64,000 bases of DNA, from the NCBI GenBank assembly GCA_021295915.1, contig JAGWBK010000012.1, positions 18,616-82,615 on the forward strand. Reading direction: 5' to 3'. Positions 1 through 8,170 of the stretch are shown piece by piece. Every line of letters starts with the position of its first letter. Positions within the stretch are counted from its first letter, which is position 1. The position numbers were made by a program, and so were the translations under genes. Origin of the DNA: Dehalococcoidia bacterium. Its GTDB lineage: Bacteria > Chloroflexota > Dehalococcoidia > Lucifugimonadales > UBA1123. The notes below the pieces were generated by a model. That model searched no databases, had not been told where the DNA came from, and saw only the letters and a program-made list of their open reading frames with translations.

Positions 1-2
1 CT

Positions 3-1523
3 CGCAGTCGTGCTGGCTGCGATTCTATTGATTCACACGTAGTACCAACCGGTACAGATACGCCTGCCGACTCCCCCGATGTGAAGAGTCTCGTGCCGAC
101 GCCTGACGTCGGCGGCACTGAGAACGATGTCGCGGCAATGCCATCGGTGGAGGCCGTTGCTGAAACGCCTGCGGCCACTGCCGACGTAAAGACCCTGGTT
201 CCGGAGGATTCACCGGCGGCTGAACTGACGGGCGCTATAGAGACGCCATCCCGGCGCAGGTTCCGGCCGCACATCAGGCGTCCACACATCAAACCTGTAC
301 ATATGCCCGTGCGGGTGCGCACTTTCGACTCCCTGCGCTACCGGAGCTACGTGTTCATCTGGCTGGCTACCGTATTCTCGTCTGCCGGATTCTGGCTGCA
401 GCAGGTCGTTGTCGGCTGGCTGACGTACGAGGTCACCGCATCGGCGTTCTGGACGAGCCTTGCGCTGGGTCTCGACGCCCTCCCCATCCTGCTGGTCGGT
501 CCCTTAGGCGGTGTGCTCGTAGACAGCTTCGACAGGAAGAAGCTGCTCGCATTCGTATATGGGTACCAGGCCGTAGTTACGACAATCTTCGCGATAGTCG
601 CCATCACCGGAAACCTCGAAGTGTGGCACATCTTCGCCTTCATATTCTTCATGGGGCTGTCGTGGGTTATCAGCGATCCCGCGCGAATGTCTCTCATCCC
701 CAACATCGTTCCGAAAGAGAACCTCGTCAACGCCTTCGCGTTGAACTCGATGGCGTTCTCAGTGACACGGCTGGGGATACCGGCACTGGGCGGCGTACTG
801 ATAGTAGTCATCGGGACCGGCCCAACCCTGCTGCTCGAAGCCGCCTTTCAGGTGTGTGCGGTGTGCACTGCACTCTTCCTGAACGTGCGCAAGACGGACA
901 GGCCGGCGTTGAGACTGCCTACGGTGTTCTCAGATCTGCGTGATGGGGCCCGCTACGTTCTCAGCCAGCCGCTGCTGATCGGGCTGTTCACTCTGACAGC
1001 CATGCCGGCACTGCTCATAATGCCTTCGATACAGGGGCTGTTGCCGGTGTACGCTGCCGAGGTGTTCAACGTGGACGCCAAGGGGCTGGGGCTGCTGCTG
1101 TCGGCTGTCGGGGCCGGTTCGACGATTGGCACGTTCGTACTCGCCTCCATGGGTGAGATAAAGGCGAAGAACATCGTGATGCTAGGGGCGGCCCTGGCGC
1201 TGGCGCTGACGACGGCGCTGTTCTCCATCAACGCATTCTTCCCGACTGCCTATCTGAACCTGATGGTTATCAGCGCGGCAATGATGACTCTCTTCTCAGT
1301 CAGCAGCGCCACCGTCCAGAGCACGGTACCCGACCACTACAGGGGGAGGGTATCCGGTCTGTACATGCTGGCGTGGGGGCTGTTCCCGTTTGGCAGCCTT
1401 GGCGCGGGGTTCCTGGCAGAGCGGTTTGGCGCGCCTCACGCCACGCAGATCGCGGCTGGAACGATGCTGGTGCTGTTTGCGCTGGCGGTGTGGAGGATCA
1501 GGTCTTTGAGGCAGATCAGCTAG
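3..1523 (+). CDS. MFS exporter, EntS-like (5' end outside the window)
   Basis: Major facilitator superfamily permease of the MFS_3/EntS type; the inferred role is proton-driven export of a small molecule. About twelve hydrophobic segments follow a roughly 80-residue polar N-terminal extension rich in Pro, Ala, Glu and Val. The loop-2/3 signature is visible as GVLVDSFDRKK, a variant of motif A. A GTG at 81 is a possible start. However, the frame is open back to position 3, and the module TPAxxxDVK(S/T)LVP occurs twice, with the first copy beginning upstream of position 81. I therefore think the real start lies outside the window. The tail extension is probably cytoplasmic and disordered. Substrate unknown. 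Confidence 0.8.
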   Translation, partial: RSRAGCDSIDSHVVPTGTDTPADSPDVKSLVPTPDVGGTENDVAAMPSVEAVAETPAATADVKTLVPEDSPAAELTGAIETPSRRRFRPHIRRPHIKPVHMPVRVRTFDSLRYRSYVFIWLATVFSSAGFWLQQVVVGWLTYEVTASAFWTSLALGLDALPILLVGPLGGVLVDSFDRKKLLAFVYGYQAVVTTIFAIVAITGNLEVWHIFAFIFFMGLSWVISDPARMSLIPNIVPKENLVNAFALNSMAFSVTRLGIPALGGVLIVVIGTGPTLLLEAAFQVCAVCTALFLNVRKTDRPALRLPTVFSDLRDGARYVLSQPLLIGLFTLTAMPALLIMPSIQGLLPVYAAEVFNVDAKGLGLLLSAVGAGSTIGTFVLASMGEIKAKNIVMLGAALALALTTALFSINAFFPTAYLNLMVISAAMMTLFSVSSATVQSTVPDHYRGRVSGLYMLAWGLFPFGSLGAGFLAERFGAPHATQIAAGTMLVLFALAVWRIRSLRQIS

Positions 1524-1558
1524 AGGGGATTACGGCTGACAGGGTTAGGTATTCCAGG

Positions 1559-1601
1559 TTTTCACCCTCACCCCAACCCTCTCCCTGAGGGAGAGGGGGA
1601 C
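1559..1601. repeat. Family A palindromic repeat
   Basis: A CACCCTCACCCC arm is followed by the inverted repeat CTCTCCCTGAGGGAGAG. It lies between the convergent MFS and mazG genes, where the hairpin could also end transcription. Other copies of this family are near 17.45, 28.71, 31.70, 33.28, 45.65, 57.96 and 63.79 kb, and inside copA, addB and addA. Confidence 0.85.
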
Positions 1602-1654
1602 TGTTGGCTGGAATTTATCCTCGGCTGTTCAAGAATACCTACCCTGTAAGTGGG

Positions 1655-2443
1655 TTACTGTGAGGACTCGCCGCGCTTGGCTTCCTGCCAGAGGTCTTCT
1701 TTGGCGTCGAGAGACAGCGACTCGAAGTCGAGGCCGCGGTCGCGTGCGAGGCGCTCCATCGTCGTGAACCTGGAGTAGAACCTGCGATTGGACTTTCGTA
1801 GGGCGGTCTCGGCTTCGATACCCATCCAGCGGCTTGCGTTGACGACTGAGAACAAGACGTCGCCCAACTCCATTTCGCGGGCGTCGTCATTCTCGACCTC
1901 TTCCAGTTCGCGAAGCTCCTCTGCGACCTTCTCCAGCACACCGGCGTAGTCGTCCCAGTCGAATCCCCTGCGCGCCGCTCGTCCCTGCACGGCCTGGGCA
2001 TATCCCATTGCAGGCATCGCTTTCGGAACGCCGTCCAGAATCGACCTGTCTGTGCCTGCCATCTCCTGGCGCTTGATCTCATCCCAGCGGGGTACAGCCT
2101 CTTCGGCGTTCTCCATCACGTCGTCGCCGAAGACATGCGGGTGACGTCGTACCAGCTTTTCAATGACCTGCTGGAAGACGTCAGAGCCGCTGAAGTCGCC
2201 CTGCTCTTCAGCTATCTGGATCTGAGACGCGCCGTGGAAGAGAACGTCACCGAGTTCTTCGGCTATCTTCTCCACGTCGCCCTCTTCGATGGCCTCCACG
2301 AGCTCGTAGCACTCCTCCAGAAATAGGTGCTTGAGAGAGTCGGCTGACTGCTCCCTGTCCCAGGGACAGCCGCCGGGAGAGCGCAGCGTCGCGACGAGCT
2401 GCTGGATCCCCTCGAAACTGCTTGGGAAACTGCTGTCTTTCAC
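1655..2443 (-). CDS. mazG: Nucleoside triphosphate pyrophosphohydrolase MazG
   Basis: MazG hydrolyses (d)NTPs to the monophosphate and pyrophosphate and is thought to clean the nucleotide pool and modulate stress signalling. Two MazG domains are visible. The N-terminal one has CPWDREQ, then EECYELVEAI and EELGDVLFH. The second carries EELRELEE and ELGDVLFSVVN, matching the ExxE...ExxD metal sites. A longer open frame extends to 2578, but the GTG at 2443 sits about 7 bases after AGAGGTG and gives 262 residues, the usual MazG length. The upstream extension would translate a family B repeat. Convergent with the MFS gene. Confidence 0.93.
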   Translation of the reverse strand: MKDSSFPSSFEGIQQLVATLRSPGGCPWDREQSADSLKHLFLEECYELVEAIEEGDVEKIAEELGDVLFHGASQIQIAEEQGDFSGSDVFQQVIEKLVRRHPHVFGDDVMENAEEAVPRWDEIKRQEMAGTDRSILDGVPKAMPAMGYAQAVQGRAARRGFDWDDYAGVLEKVAEELRELEEVENDDAREMELGDVLFSVVNASRWMGIEAETALRKSNRRFYSRFTTMERLARDRGLDFESLSLDAKEDLWQEAKRGESSQ

Positions 2444-2541
2444 TGTCTTACACCTCTTTGAGACCTCTGTACAACCCAAATCTCTCGGGATAGGGATGAG
2501 AGGGGTGTGATTGCATGATACGGAACACGACTCGTGCCCCT

Positions 2542-2570
2542 CTGGACTCCGGCTTTCGCCGGAATGACGG
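2542..2570. repeat. Family B palindromic repeat
   Basis: A short inverted repeat, CCGGCTTTCGCCGG, flanked by CTGGA and AATGACGG. It lies between the divergent mazG and DUF1461 genes. Read in frame it gives the peptide SGFRRNDG, which also appears upstream of the PHP phosphatase near 34.6 kb. Confidence 0.8.
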
Positions 2571-2634
2571 CGGCCCACAGGTGTTCCACCTGTCTGTTGA
2601 CACCCTCTCGAACTCGTCCATAAGATGCTACCGC

Positions 2635-3390
2635 ATGACGCCCCGGATTGACATCGCGCCGACGGTCAAGGTCTTGGTTGCCGTCCTATTCATCGCGATG
2701 GTGCCGATCTTTCTGATTGCGTTCAACGTCCGCTGGGTCATCAACTTCCCGCCCCTCTACTCATATGGATTCGACAGGTACGACATCGTGCGCTACACGG
2801 GAATCGAGCGCGACGAGCTGATCTCGGCGGGAAAGCAGATCAGGGACTACTTCAACAACGGCGCCGAGCTGCTCGAGATACGCGTGGCCGTTGGGGGAGT
2901 CCTCGTAATGAACCTCTACAACGAGCGCGAAGTGCTGCACATGCGGGACGTAAAGGGACTCGTAAAGGGCGTGTACCGGGTGTCGGAGATCACAGGCCTG
3001 TTCCTCGCACTGGTTGTCATCGGCGGCTTCATAAACTGGCGTCGTGCGTTTGTACCGATGTTGGGCTCGCTGATACGCTGGGGCGGCGGAGTGACGCTAT
3101 CTCTGGTAGTGTTGGTCGGCCTGGGAGCCCTTGTCGGATTCGACAGGCTCTTCCTGGCGTTTCACCTGATCAGCTTTAGCAACGACCTGTGGCAGCTCGA
3201 TCCCCGGCGCGACTACCTGATAGCGATGTTCCCGCAGGGGTTCTTCTTCGACGCAACCATGCTCATCGCACTGGCAGTGGTCGTTGAGGCAGCGATACTG
3301 GTGATCGTGCCGAGATTCATGTCGAAAGCGACCGAGGCCGGGCGGGAGATGGCAGAATCAGATCTGGTGGGGGAAGCAAATGCCAGTTAG
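2635..3390 (+). CDS. DUF1461 integral membrane protein
   Basis: A membrane protein of the DUF1461 (TIGR01906) family, whose function is unknown. One hydrophobic segment near the N-terminus is followed by an extracytoplasmic stretch containing the conserved NEREVLHMRDVK region, then three further hydrophobic segments. Start placed at ATG 2635, because the open frame upstream translates a family B repeat. That gives 251 residues. The stop overlaps the start of the next gene by 11 bases, so the two are probably translationally coupled. Confidence 0.8.
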   Translation: MTPRIDIAPTVKVLVAVLFIAMVPIFLIAFNVRWVINFPPLYSYGFDRYDIVRYTGIERDELISAGKQIRDYFNNGAELLEIRVAVGGVLVMNLYNEREVLHMRDVKGLVKGVYRVSEITGLFLALVVIGGFINWRRAFVPMLGSLIRWGGGVTLSLVVLVGLGALVGFDRLFLAFHLISFSNDLWQLDPRRDYLIAMFPQGFFFDATMLIALAVVVEAAILVIVPRFMSKATEAGREMAESDLVGEANAS

Positions 3391-5362
3391 CGGATTGGGT
3401 ATCAAATTCAGGAGACCACTCGCCGACGGCAGATCGTGGGGCGATGTCGGGCCATACGAGGAGATTAGAGGCACCCTGCGGTTCTCAATCGATCCGGATA
3501 ACGGGGCCAATGCGCGCATAACGGATGCTGGACAGGCGCCGAAAAACAGCGCGGGTGGAGTCGACTTCTCGTCCGATGTATCGATCATACTGCCTGCGGA
3601 CCGTTCCAGGGGCAGCGGACGGCTGATGCTGGACGTCGTCAATCGCGGCAACCGGGTCGCGCTGCCGAACTTCAACAGCGCTGATCGTTTGGCCATAGAT
3701 GCAAGCGTCAGTGATGACGCCGACATCAGCCTCGGTAACGGATTCCTGATGGAGCGCGGCTACACGGTGGTCGCGTGTGGCTGGCAGGGCGACACTCCTG
3801 CGTTTCCCGCGCTGATCACCATGGACGGTCCTGACGCCGAGAACGAGAGCGGCGGTCCACTGGTCGGGAAGGTGTACACACAGCTCCAGAGCGTTGAGAA
3901 CACTCACAACTTTCTGCTGTCAGACAAAGGTCACAGGGCGTATCCGGCCTATGACATGGATGAGGCGGACGCACAACTGGAAGTGCGGGACATGCCCGAC
4001 GGCCCGACGAGACTGGTGCCGCGCTCGTACTGGCGGTTCGGCAGGATCGAAGAAGACGGCACGTACGTCCCCGACCCGGACTACATCTGCGCCGAGGGCA
4101 AGTTCGAGAAGGGACGACTCTACCAGATCGTGTATACGACCGTCGGCGCGCCGGTGCTGGGCCTGAGCTTCGCCGGACTCCGAGACTGCGTCTCGTGGTT
4201 CAAGTACGGGTCGCAGGCCGCGGAATCGCCGATCGACATCAGCTACGCGTACGCTTACGGTCGGTCGCAGACAGGGCGATACCTGCGAACGTACATCTAC
4301 AACGACTTCAATCGGGACGAACAGGGACGCGAGGCGCTCGACGGCATCATCGCCAACGTCGCGGGAGGAATGAGGGGCGAGTTCAACCAGCGGTTCGGTC
4401 AGAACTCGAAAGACCGCAACAACATGCTGACGCAACTGTTCCCATTCTCGAGCGTCGAGCAGACCGATCCCGAGACGGGAGTGACAGACTCGCTCCACCG
4501 GCGGCTGGACGCGCGGGGGAGCCCGCTTCGAGTGTTCTACACCAACACGTCTGCCGAGTACCACAGGGGCGACGCGTCGCTTATTCACACTGACCCGGAC
4601 GGGACTGCAGACGTCGACCCCGGCCCGAATGTCCGTGTGTACCACTTCACTGGGACCGAGCACGGCACCGGCACATGGCCGCCAACGGACACTTCCGACG
4701 CTGGAGAGGGCGTAAGCCGTACCCAGAACCTCAGGAGCGTGATCGACTACACGCCACTTTTGAGAGCGTGCCTTGATAACCTGGACAGGTGGGTTGCAGA
4801 GGGCGTCGAGCCGCCGGAGAGTCGCCACCCCAGAGTTGACGACGGCAGTGCTGTGCCGCCAGCGAAGCTCAGGGGCGTCATGGACGCAATTCCGGAGTCG
4901 AACTACCCGACGAGACATCCACTCCCGCACAGACGCAACTATCAGTTGAAGGCTGACGTCGAGCAGGTGACGAAGATGCCACCTGCCGTTGGCAAGGTGT
5001 TCGGATCGTTGGTGTCGGACGTGGACCAAGACGGCAACGAAATCGCAGGGATAACAATGCCCGAGATTTCCGTGCCGTTGGCGGCTCACACTGGCTGGAA
5101 CCTGCGGCATCCCGACATTGGCGGCGAGACCCAGCCCCTGATGTTCGCGGGCGGTATGATCCCGTTTTCGAGGACCGAAGACGAACGAGCCGAGTCCGGT
5201 GATCCCCGGCCACCTATCAGTTCAAGATACCCCTCGAAGGATGCATACCTGGCGCTTGTGCGTGAGGCTGCTCAGCGACTGGTTGCCGAGCGACACCTTC
5301 TGGAACAGGACGTTGAAACTTGCGTGGCGCAGGCTGGGAAGTTCTGGGACTGGGCCACCTGA
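3380..5362 (+). CDS. Alpha/beta hydrolase domain protein (ABhydrolase_10 type)
   Basis: A large (660-residue) predicted esterase/hydrolase resembling the ABhydrolase_10 family. The nucleophile elbow reads YGRSQTGR, with the candidate catalytic Ser at about residue 296. The next residues, RYLRTYIYNDFN, are typical of this family. No signal peptide is evident. ATG 3380 follows GGGGGAAG and overlaps the preceding DUF1461 gene by 11 bases. The substrate cannot be read from the sequence; esters of exogenous organics are plausible given the degradative neighbours. Confidence 0.75.
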   Translation: MPVSGLGIKFRRPLADGRSWGDVGPYEEIRGTLRFSIDPDNGANARITDAGQAPKNSAGGVDFSSDVSIILPADRSRGSGRLMLDVVNRGNRVALPNFNSADRLAIDASVSDDADISLGNGFLMERGYTVVACGWQGDTPAFPALITMDGPDAENESGGPLVGKVYTQLQSVENTHNFLLSDKGHRAYPAYDMDEADAQLEVRDMPDGPTRLVPRSYWRFGRIEEDGTYVPDPDYICAEGKFEKGRLYQIVYTTVGAPVLGLSFAGLRDCVSWFKYGSQAAESPIDISYAYAYGRSQTGRYLRTYIYNDFNRDEQGREALDGIIANVAGGMRGEFNQRFGQNSKDRNNMLTQLFPFSSVEQTDPETGVTDSLHRRLDARGSPLRVFYTNTSAEYHRGDASLIHTDPDGTADVDPGPNVRVYHFTGTEHGTGTWPPTDTSDAGEGVSRTQNLRSVIDYTPLLRACLDNLDRWVAEGVEPPESRHPRVDDGSAVPPAKLRGVMDAIPESNYPTRHPLPHRRNYQLKADVEQVTKMPPAVGKVFGSLVSDVDQDGNEIAGITMPEISVPLAAHTGWNLRHPDIGGETQPLMFAGGMIPFSRTEDERAESGDPRPPISSRYPSKDAYLALVREAAQRLVAERHLLEQDVETCVAQAGKFWDWAT

Positions 5363-5468
5363 TTGGGACAAGTCTTTACCATAGACTAGTCATTAACTTA
5401 GAATACATCGGGCTATATGATGGAACGCCTACCGGAAAGCTTAACGAAAGGAAAAGACAGAAAGACCA

Positions 5469-6860
5469 ATGGCCACCTGGACACCTGACCCGACCTTCTA
5501 TCCGTCGCCCAAGATGGCGATGGATGCCCCGCAAGAAGAGCTAGCTTACGTAGCGATCGTCAACCCGAAGGACGACGGAAAACCGGACGCGCTTGGCGTC
5601 CTGGATGTCAATCCGTCATCCCCTACTTACCAACAGGTAGTCGGTCGGATGGACATGCCGACCTCAGGGGACGAGCTGCACCATTTCGGCTGGAACGCCT
5701 GCAGCGCATCGCTGTGCCCGAACATGCCTCATCCGCACGTCGAGCGCCGATACCTGCTGCTTGGTGGACTGAGATCGTCCAACATCTTCATCGTTGATAC
5801 CAAAGACGATCCCAAGAACCCAAAGATCGCCAAAGTCATCAAGGCGGAAGATTTCCAGAAGAAGACCGGATACAGCCGCCCTCACACCGTCCATTGCGGA
5901 CCGGACGCGATCTATATGAATGCCCTGGGTTCGCCGGATGGCGAAGGCCCGGGCGGGATTTTCATGCTCGACCACGAGACCTTCGAGGTAAAGGGCAAAT
6001 GGGAAGCTGACAGAGGCCCACAGGTCCTGTCATACGACTTCTGGTGGCATCTCAACCACGACACCATGATCACGAGCGAGTGGGGGACTCCCAAGATGGT
6101 GGAGTCGGGAATCGTTCCCGAACTGCTTTTGGACGGTCAGTACGGGCACCAGTTGCACGTATGGGACCTCAGGACCCGCAAGCACAAGCAGGTCATCGAA
6201 CTAGGAGCCCAGCATCAGATGGCGCTGGAACTCAGACCTGCGCACGACCCGCGCAAGGCGTATGGCTTCGTCGGGGTCGTCACCAGCCTTGAAGACCTGT
6301 CTGGCTCGGTCTTCCTGTGGCACCAGGATGGCGACGAGTGGGCAGCCACCAAGGTCATCGAAGTGCCGGCAGAGCCTGCCGACCCGGACCTGCTGCCTCC
6401 GCTGCTGAAGGGCTTCGGCGCAGTGCCGCCTGTGATCACCGACATCAACCTCAGCCTGGACGACAAGTTCCTGTACGTGTCTTGCTGGGGCACAGGGGAG
6501 TTCAGGCAGTACGATGTGTCTGACCCCTTCAACCCCAAGCTCACCGGCTCCGTTCACATGGGTGGAATCGTCAGGAAGGCTTCCCATCCGAACGGCACGC
6601 CACTGAACGGCGGACCGCAGATGGTCGAGGTAAGCCGCGACGGGCGCAGGATCTACCTGACCAACTCCCTGTACATCGCATGGGACGAGCAGCTGTATCC
6701 AGAGGGAATCCGGGGCTGGACTACAAAGATCAACGCATCGCCTGACGGCGGTATGGAAGTCGACCCCGACTTCTTCATGGACTTCGGAGACGAGCGTCCA
6801 CACCAGATCAGGCTGGAAGGCGGAGACTCCTCTTCCGACTCGTTCTGCTACCCGGACTAG
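5469..6860 (+). CDS. Selenium-binding protein 56 family (methanethiol oxidase)
   Basis: A full-length SBP56/SELENBP1 homologue of 463 residues. Characterised bacterial and human members oxidise methanethiol to formaldehyde, H2S and H2O2. The family core GDELHHFGWNACSA is present, with Cys78 at the position of the conserved selenium/copper-linked Cys. Further blocks VLSYDFWWH, MITSEWGTP, DINLSLDDKFLYVS and RRIYLTNSLY match the seven-bladed propeller, and the C-terminus keeps EGGDSSSD. No signal peptide is visible, whereas many bacterial MtoX proteins are exported. A membrane protein gene starts 28 bases downstream. Confidence 0.9.
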   Translation: MATWTPDPTFYPSPKMAMDAPQEELAYVAIVNPKDDGKPDALGVLDVNPSSPTYQQVVGRMDMPTSGDELHHFGWNACSASLCPNMPHPHVERRYLLLGGLRSSNIFIVDTKDDPKNPKIAKVIKAEDFQKKTGYSRPHTVHCGPDAIYMNALGSPDGEGPGGIFMLDHETFEVKGKWEADRGPQVLSYDFWWHLNHDTMITSEWGTPKMVESGIVPELLLDGQYGHQLHVWDLRTRKHKQVIELGAQHQMALELRPAHDPRKAYGFVGVVTSLEDLSGSVFLWHQDGDEWAATKVIEVPAEPADPDLLPPLLKGFGAVPPVITDINLSLDDKFLYVSCWGTGEFRQYDVSDPFNPKLTGSVHMGGIVRKASHPNGTPLNGGPQMVEVSRDGRRIYLTNSLYIAWDEQLYPEGIRGWTTKINASPDGGMEVDPDFFMDFGDERPHQIRLEGGDSSSDSFCYPD

Positions 6861-6888
6861 CATGTCTGGGTGACCGGGAAGCGCGGCG

Positions 6889-7575
6889 GTGGAATTAGCT
6901 GAGTTCTGGCCCTGGCTGGCATTGGCAGCCTTGGGCGCGTATCACGGGGTCAACCCCGCGATGGGCTGGCTATTCGCCGTCGCGCTTGGTCTACAGGAGC
7001 AGAGCAGGCCGGCAGTTCTGCGCGCGTTCGCGCCGATAGTGCTGGGCCATGCCGTTTCGGTCGCTATCGTCGTCACGGTCGTATCAGCGAGCCGAACGAT
7101 TATCCCCATCGAAATCCTGAAGTGGGTCGGAGCGGGCCTGCTGATCGCCTATGGCCTGTACAAGCTGTGGAAGAACTCCCACCCTCGCTGGGTCGGGATG
7201 CGGGTCGGGTTCAAGGACCTGACGTCGTGGTCGTTCCTGATGGCGTCGGCGCACGGCGCGGGCCTGATGCTCGTACCGGTGCTGTTCAACCTGCCCGGCT
7301 ACGGGTCATCGGCCTCCCAGGCAATCGACGCGCGTGAACTCCCGCACTCCGAGTACATGCTGCTGGGTGCAGCGCCGTCAATCTCGACCGCAATCTCGCA
7401 GCTGACGGCCATCGGGGTGCATACTGTCGCCATGTTCGCGGTGATGGCGGTCGTCGCAATCGTGGTGTACGAGAAGGTCGGCCTGGCGTTGCTCAGAAAG
7501 TCGTGGTTCAACATGGACCGCATCTGGGCGGGGGCGCTTGTCGCAGCCGGGTTGGTGACGCTGGTTGTGGTGTGA
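6889..7575 (+). CDS. Polytopic membrane protein next to methanethiol oxidase
   Basis: A 228-residue protein with about six hydrophobic segments and little else. The N-terminal HGVNPAMGWLFAV block and the second half, ASAHGAGLMLVPVLF, place small His-containing motifs in membrane helices. This is reminiscent of nickel/cobalt (NiCoT/RcnA-like) or metal permeases, but I cannot assign it to that family. GTG 6889 lies 28 bases after the SBP56 stop, so the two are likely co-transcribed. The inferred role is supplying metal (for example copper) to the oxidase, or transport of its sulfur products. Confidence 0.7.
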   Translation: MELAEFWPWLALAALGAYHGVNPAMGWLFAVALGLQEQSRPAVLRAFAPIVLGHAVSVAIVVTVVSASRTIIPIEILKWVGAGLLIAYGLYKLWKNSHPRWVGMRVGFKDLTSWSFLMASAHGAGLMLVPVLFNLPGYGSSASQAIDARELPHSEYMLLGAAPSISTAISQLTAIGVHTVAMFAVMAVVAIVVYEKVGLALLRKSWFNMDRIWAGALVAAGLVTLVVV

Positions 7576-7582
7576 GAGTCTG

Positions 7583-8152
7583 CTAGAGCAGTGGACTGAG
7601 CAGGTCTGATACGGCGAAAGACAGGTCCGGCAGGGCCAGCGGCGATATCACGTCGCCCGCCTCAAGCTCCATAACAACCCGATAGCCTAGCTCAGCCGGC
7701 TCCCGCATCACGAAGAGCCTTGGCTTGTCCACGTCGAGCACCCAGAGTTCCGGTATGCCGCGTATGGAGTAAACCACTGCCTTGTCGTTACGGTCGTAGG
7801 CCAGCGACGTGTCGGCTACTTCCACCACCAGTAGCGCGTCTAGTGGCGTCGGGTGACCGTCAACGTAAAAGTCGTCCCGCGGTGTCAGCAACTGAACATC
7901 GGGCTGTGGTTCAGTTATGTTGGCCAGGCGCAATGGGCCATGTATGCGAACGCAGGCGTGATCGCCAACGGCGTTGAGGAAGAGATGGGCGAGTTGATCG
8001 ACAAGTGCCTGGTGCCGACTTCCATTGGGGAATAGCTCTACAACTTCGCCCTCGATCAACTCGACACGGTCGGTCTCAGTCAGAATCCCGACGCGAGCCA
8101 TCTCGTAGTACTCATCGACGGTGAAGAGCTTTTTCTTTGCTGCGGTTACCAT
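7583..8152 (-). CDS. Uma2 family PD-(D/E)XK endonuclease
   Basis: A 189-residue Uma2 (DUF820) protein with a restriction-endonuclease-like fold. Visible core: VELIEGEVVEL near residue 31, PQPDVQLL (Asp of the metal site), LLVVEVADTSLAYDRNDKAVVY (E...D..K), and the family tail GIPELWVLDV. The ATG lies 18 bases after the stop of the PLD-ATPase gene on the same strand, so co-transcription is likely. Uma2 genes are common in Chloroflexota and cyanobacteria; their biological role is unproven. The pairing with a second nuclease gene is discussed in the findings. Confidence 0.88.
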   Translation of the reverse strand: MVTAAKKKLFTVDEYYEMARVGILTETDRVELIEGEVVELFPNGSRHQALVDQLAHLFLNAVGDHACVRIHGPLRLANITEPQPDVQLLTPRDDFYVDGHPTPLDALLVVEVADTSLAYDRNDKAVVYSIRGIPELWVLDVDKPRLFVMREPAELGYRVVMELEAGDVISPLALPDLSFAVSDLLSPLL

Positions 8153-8170
8153 GCCGTCGCCCCTGAGTCC

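Noticed and set aside
3920-5110. Long antisense open frame opposite the ABhydrolase_10 gene
   Set aside because: Arg/Val-rich translation with no domain; it arises from codon bias of the real gene on the other strand.
5363-5468. A riboswitch or leader RNA before the SBP56 gene
   Set aside because: The 106-base gap is AT-rich with no convincing conserved structure.
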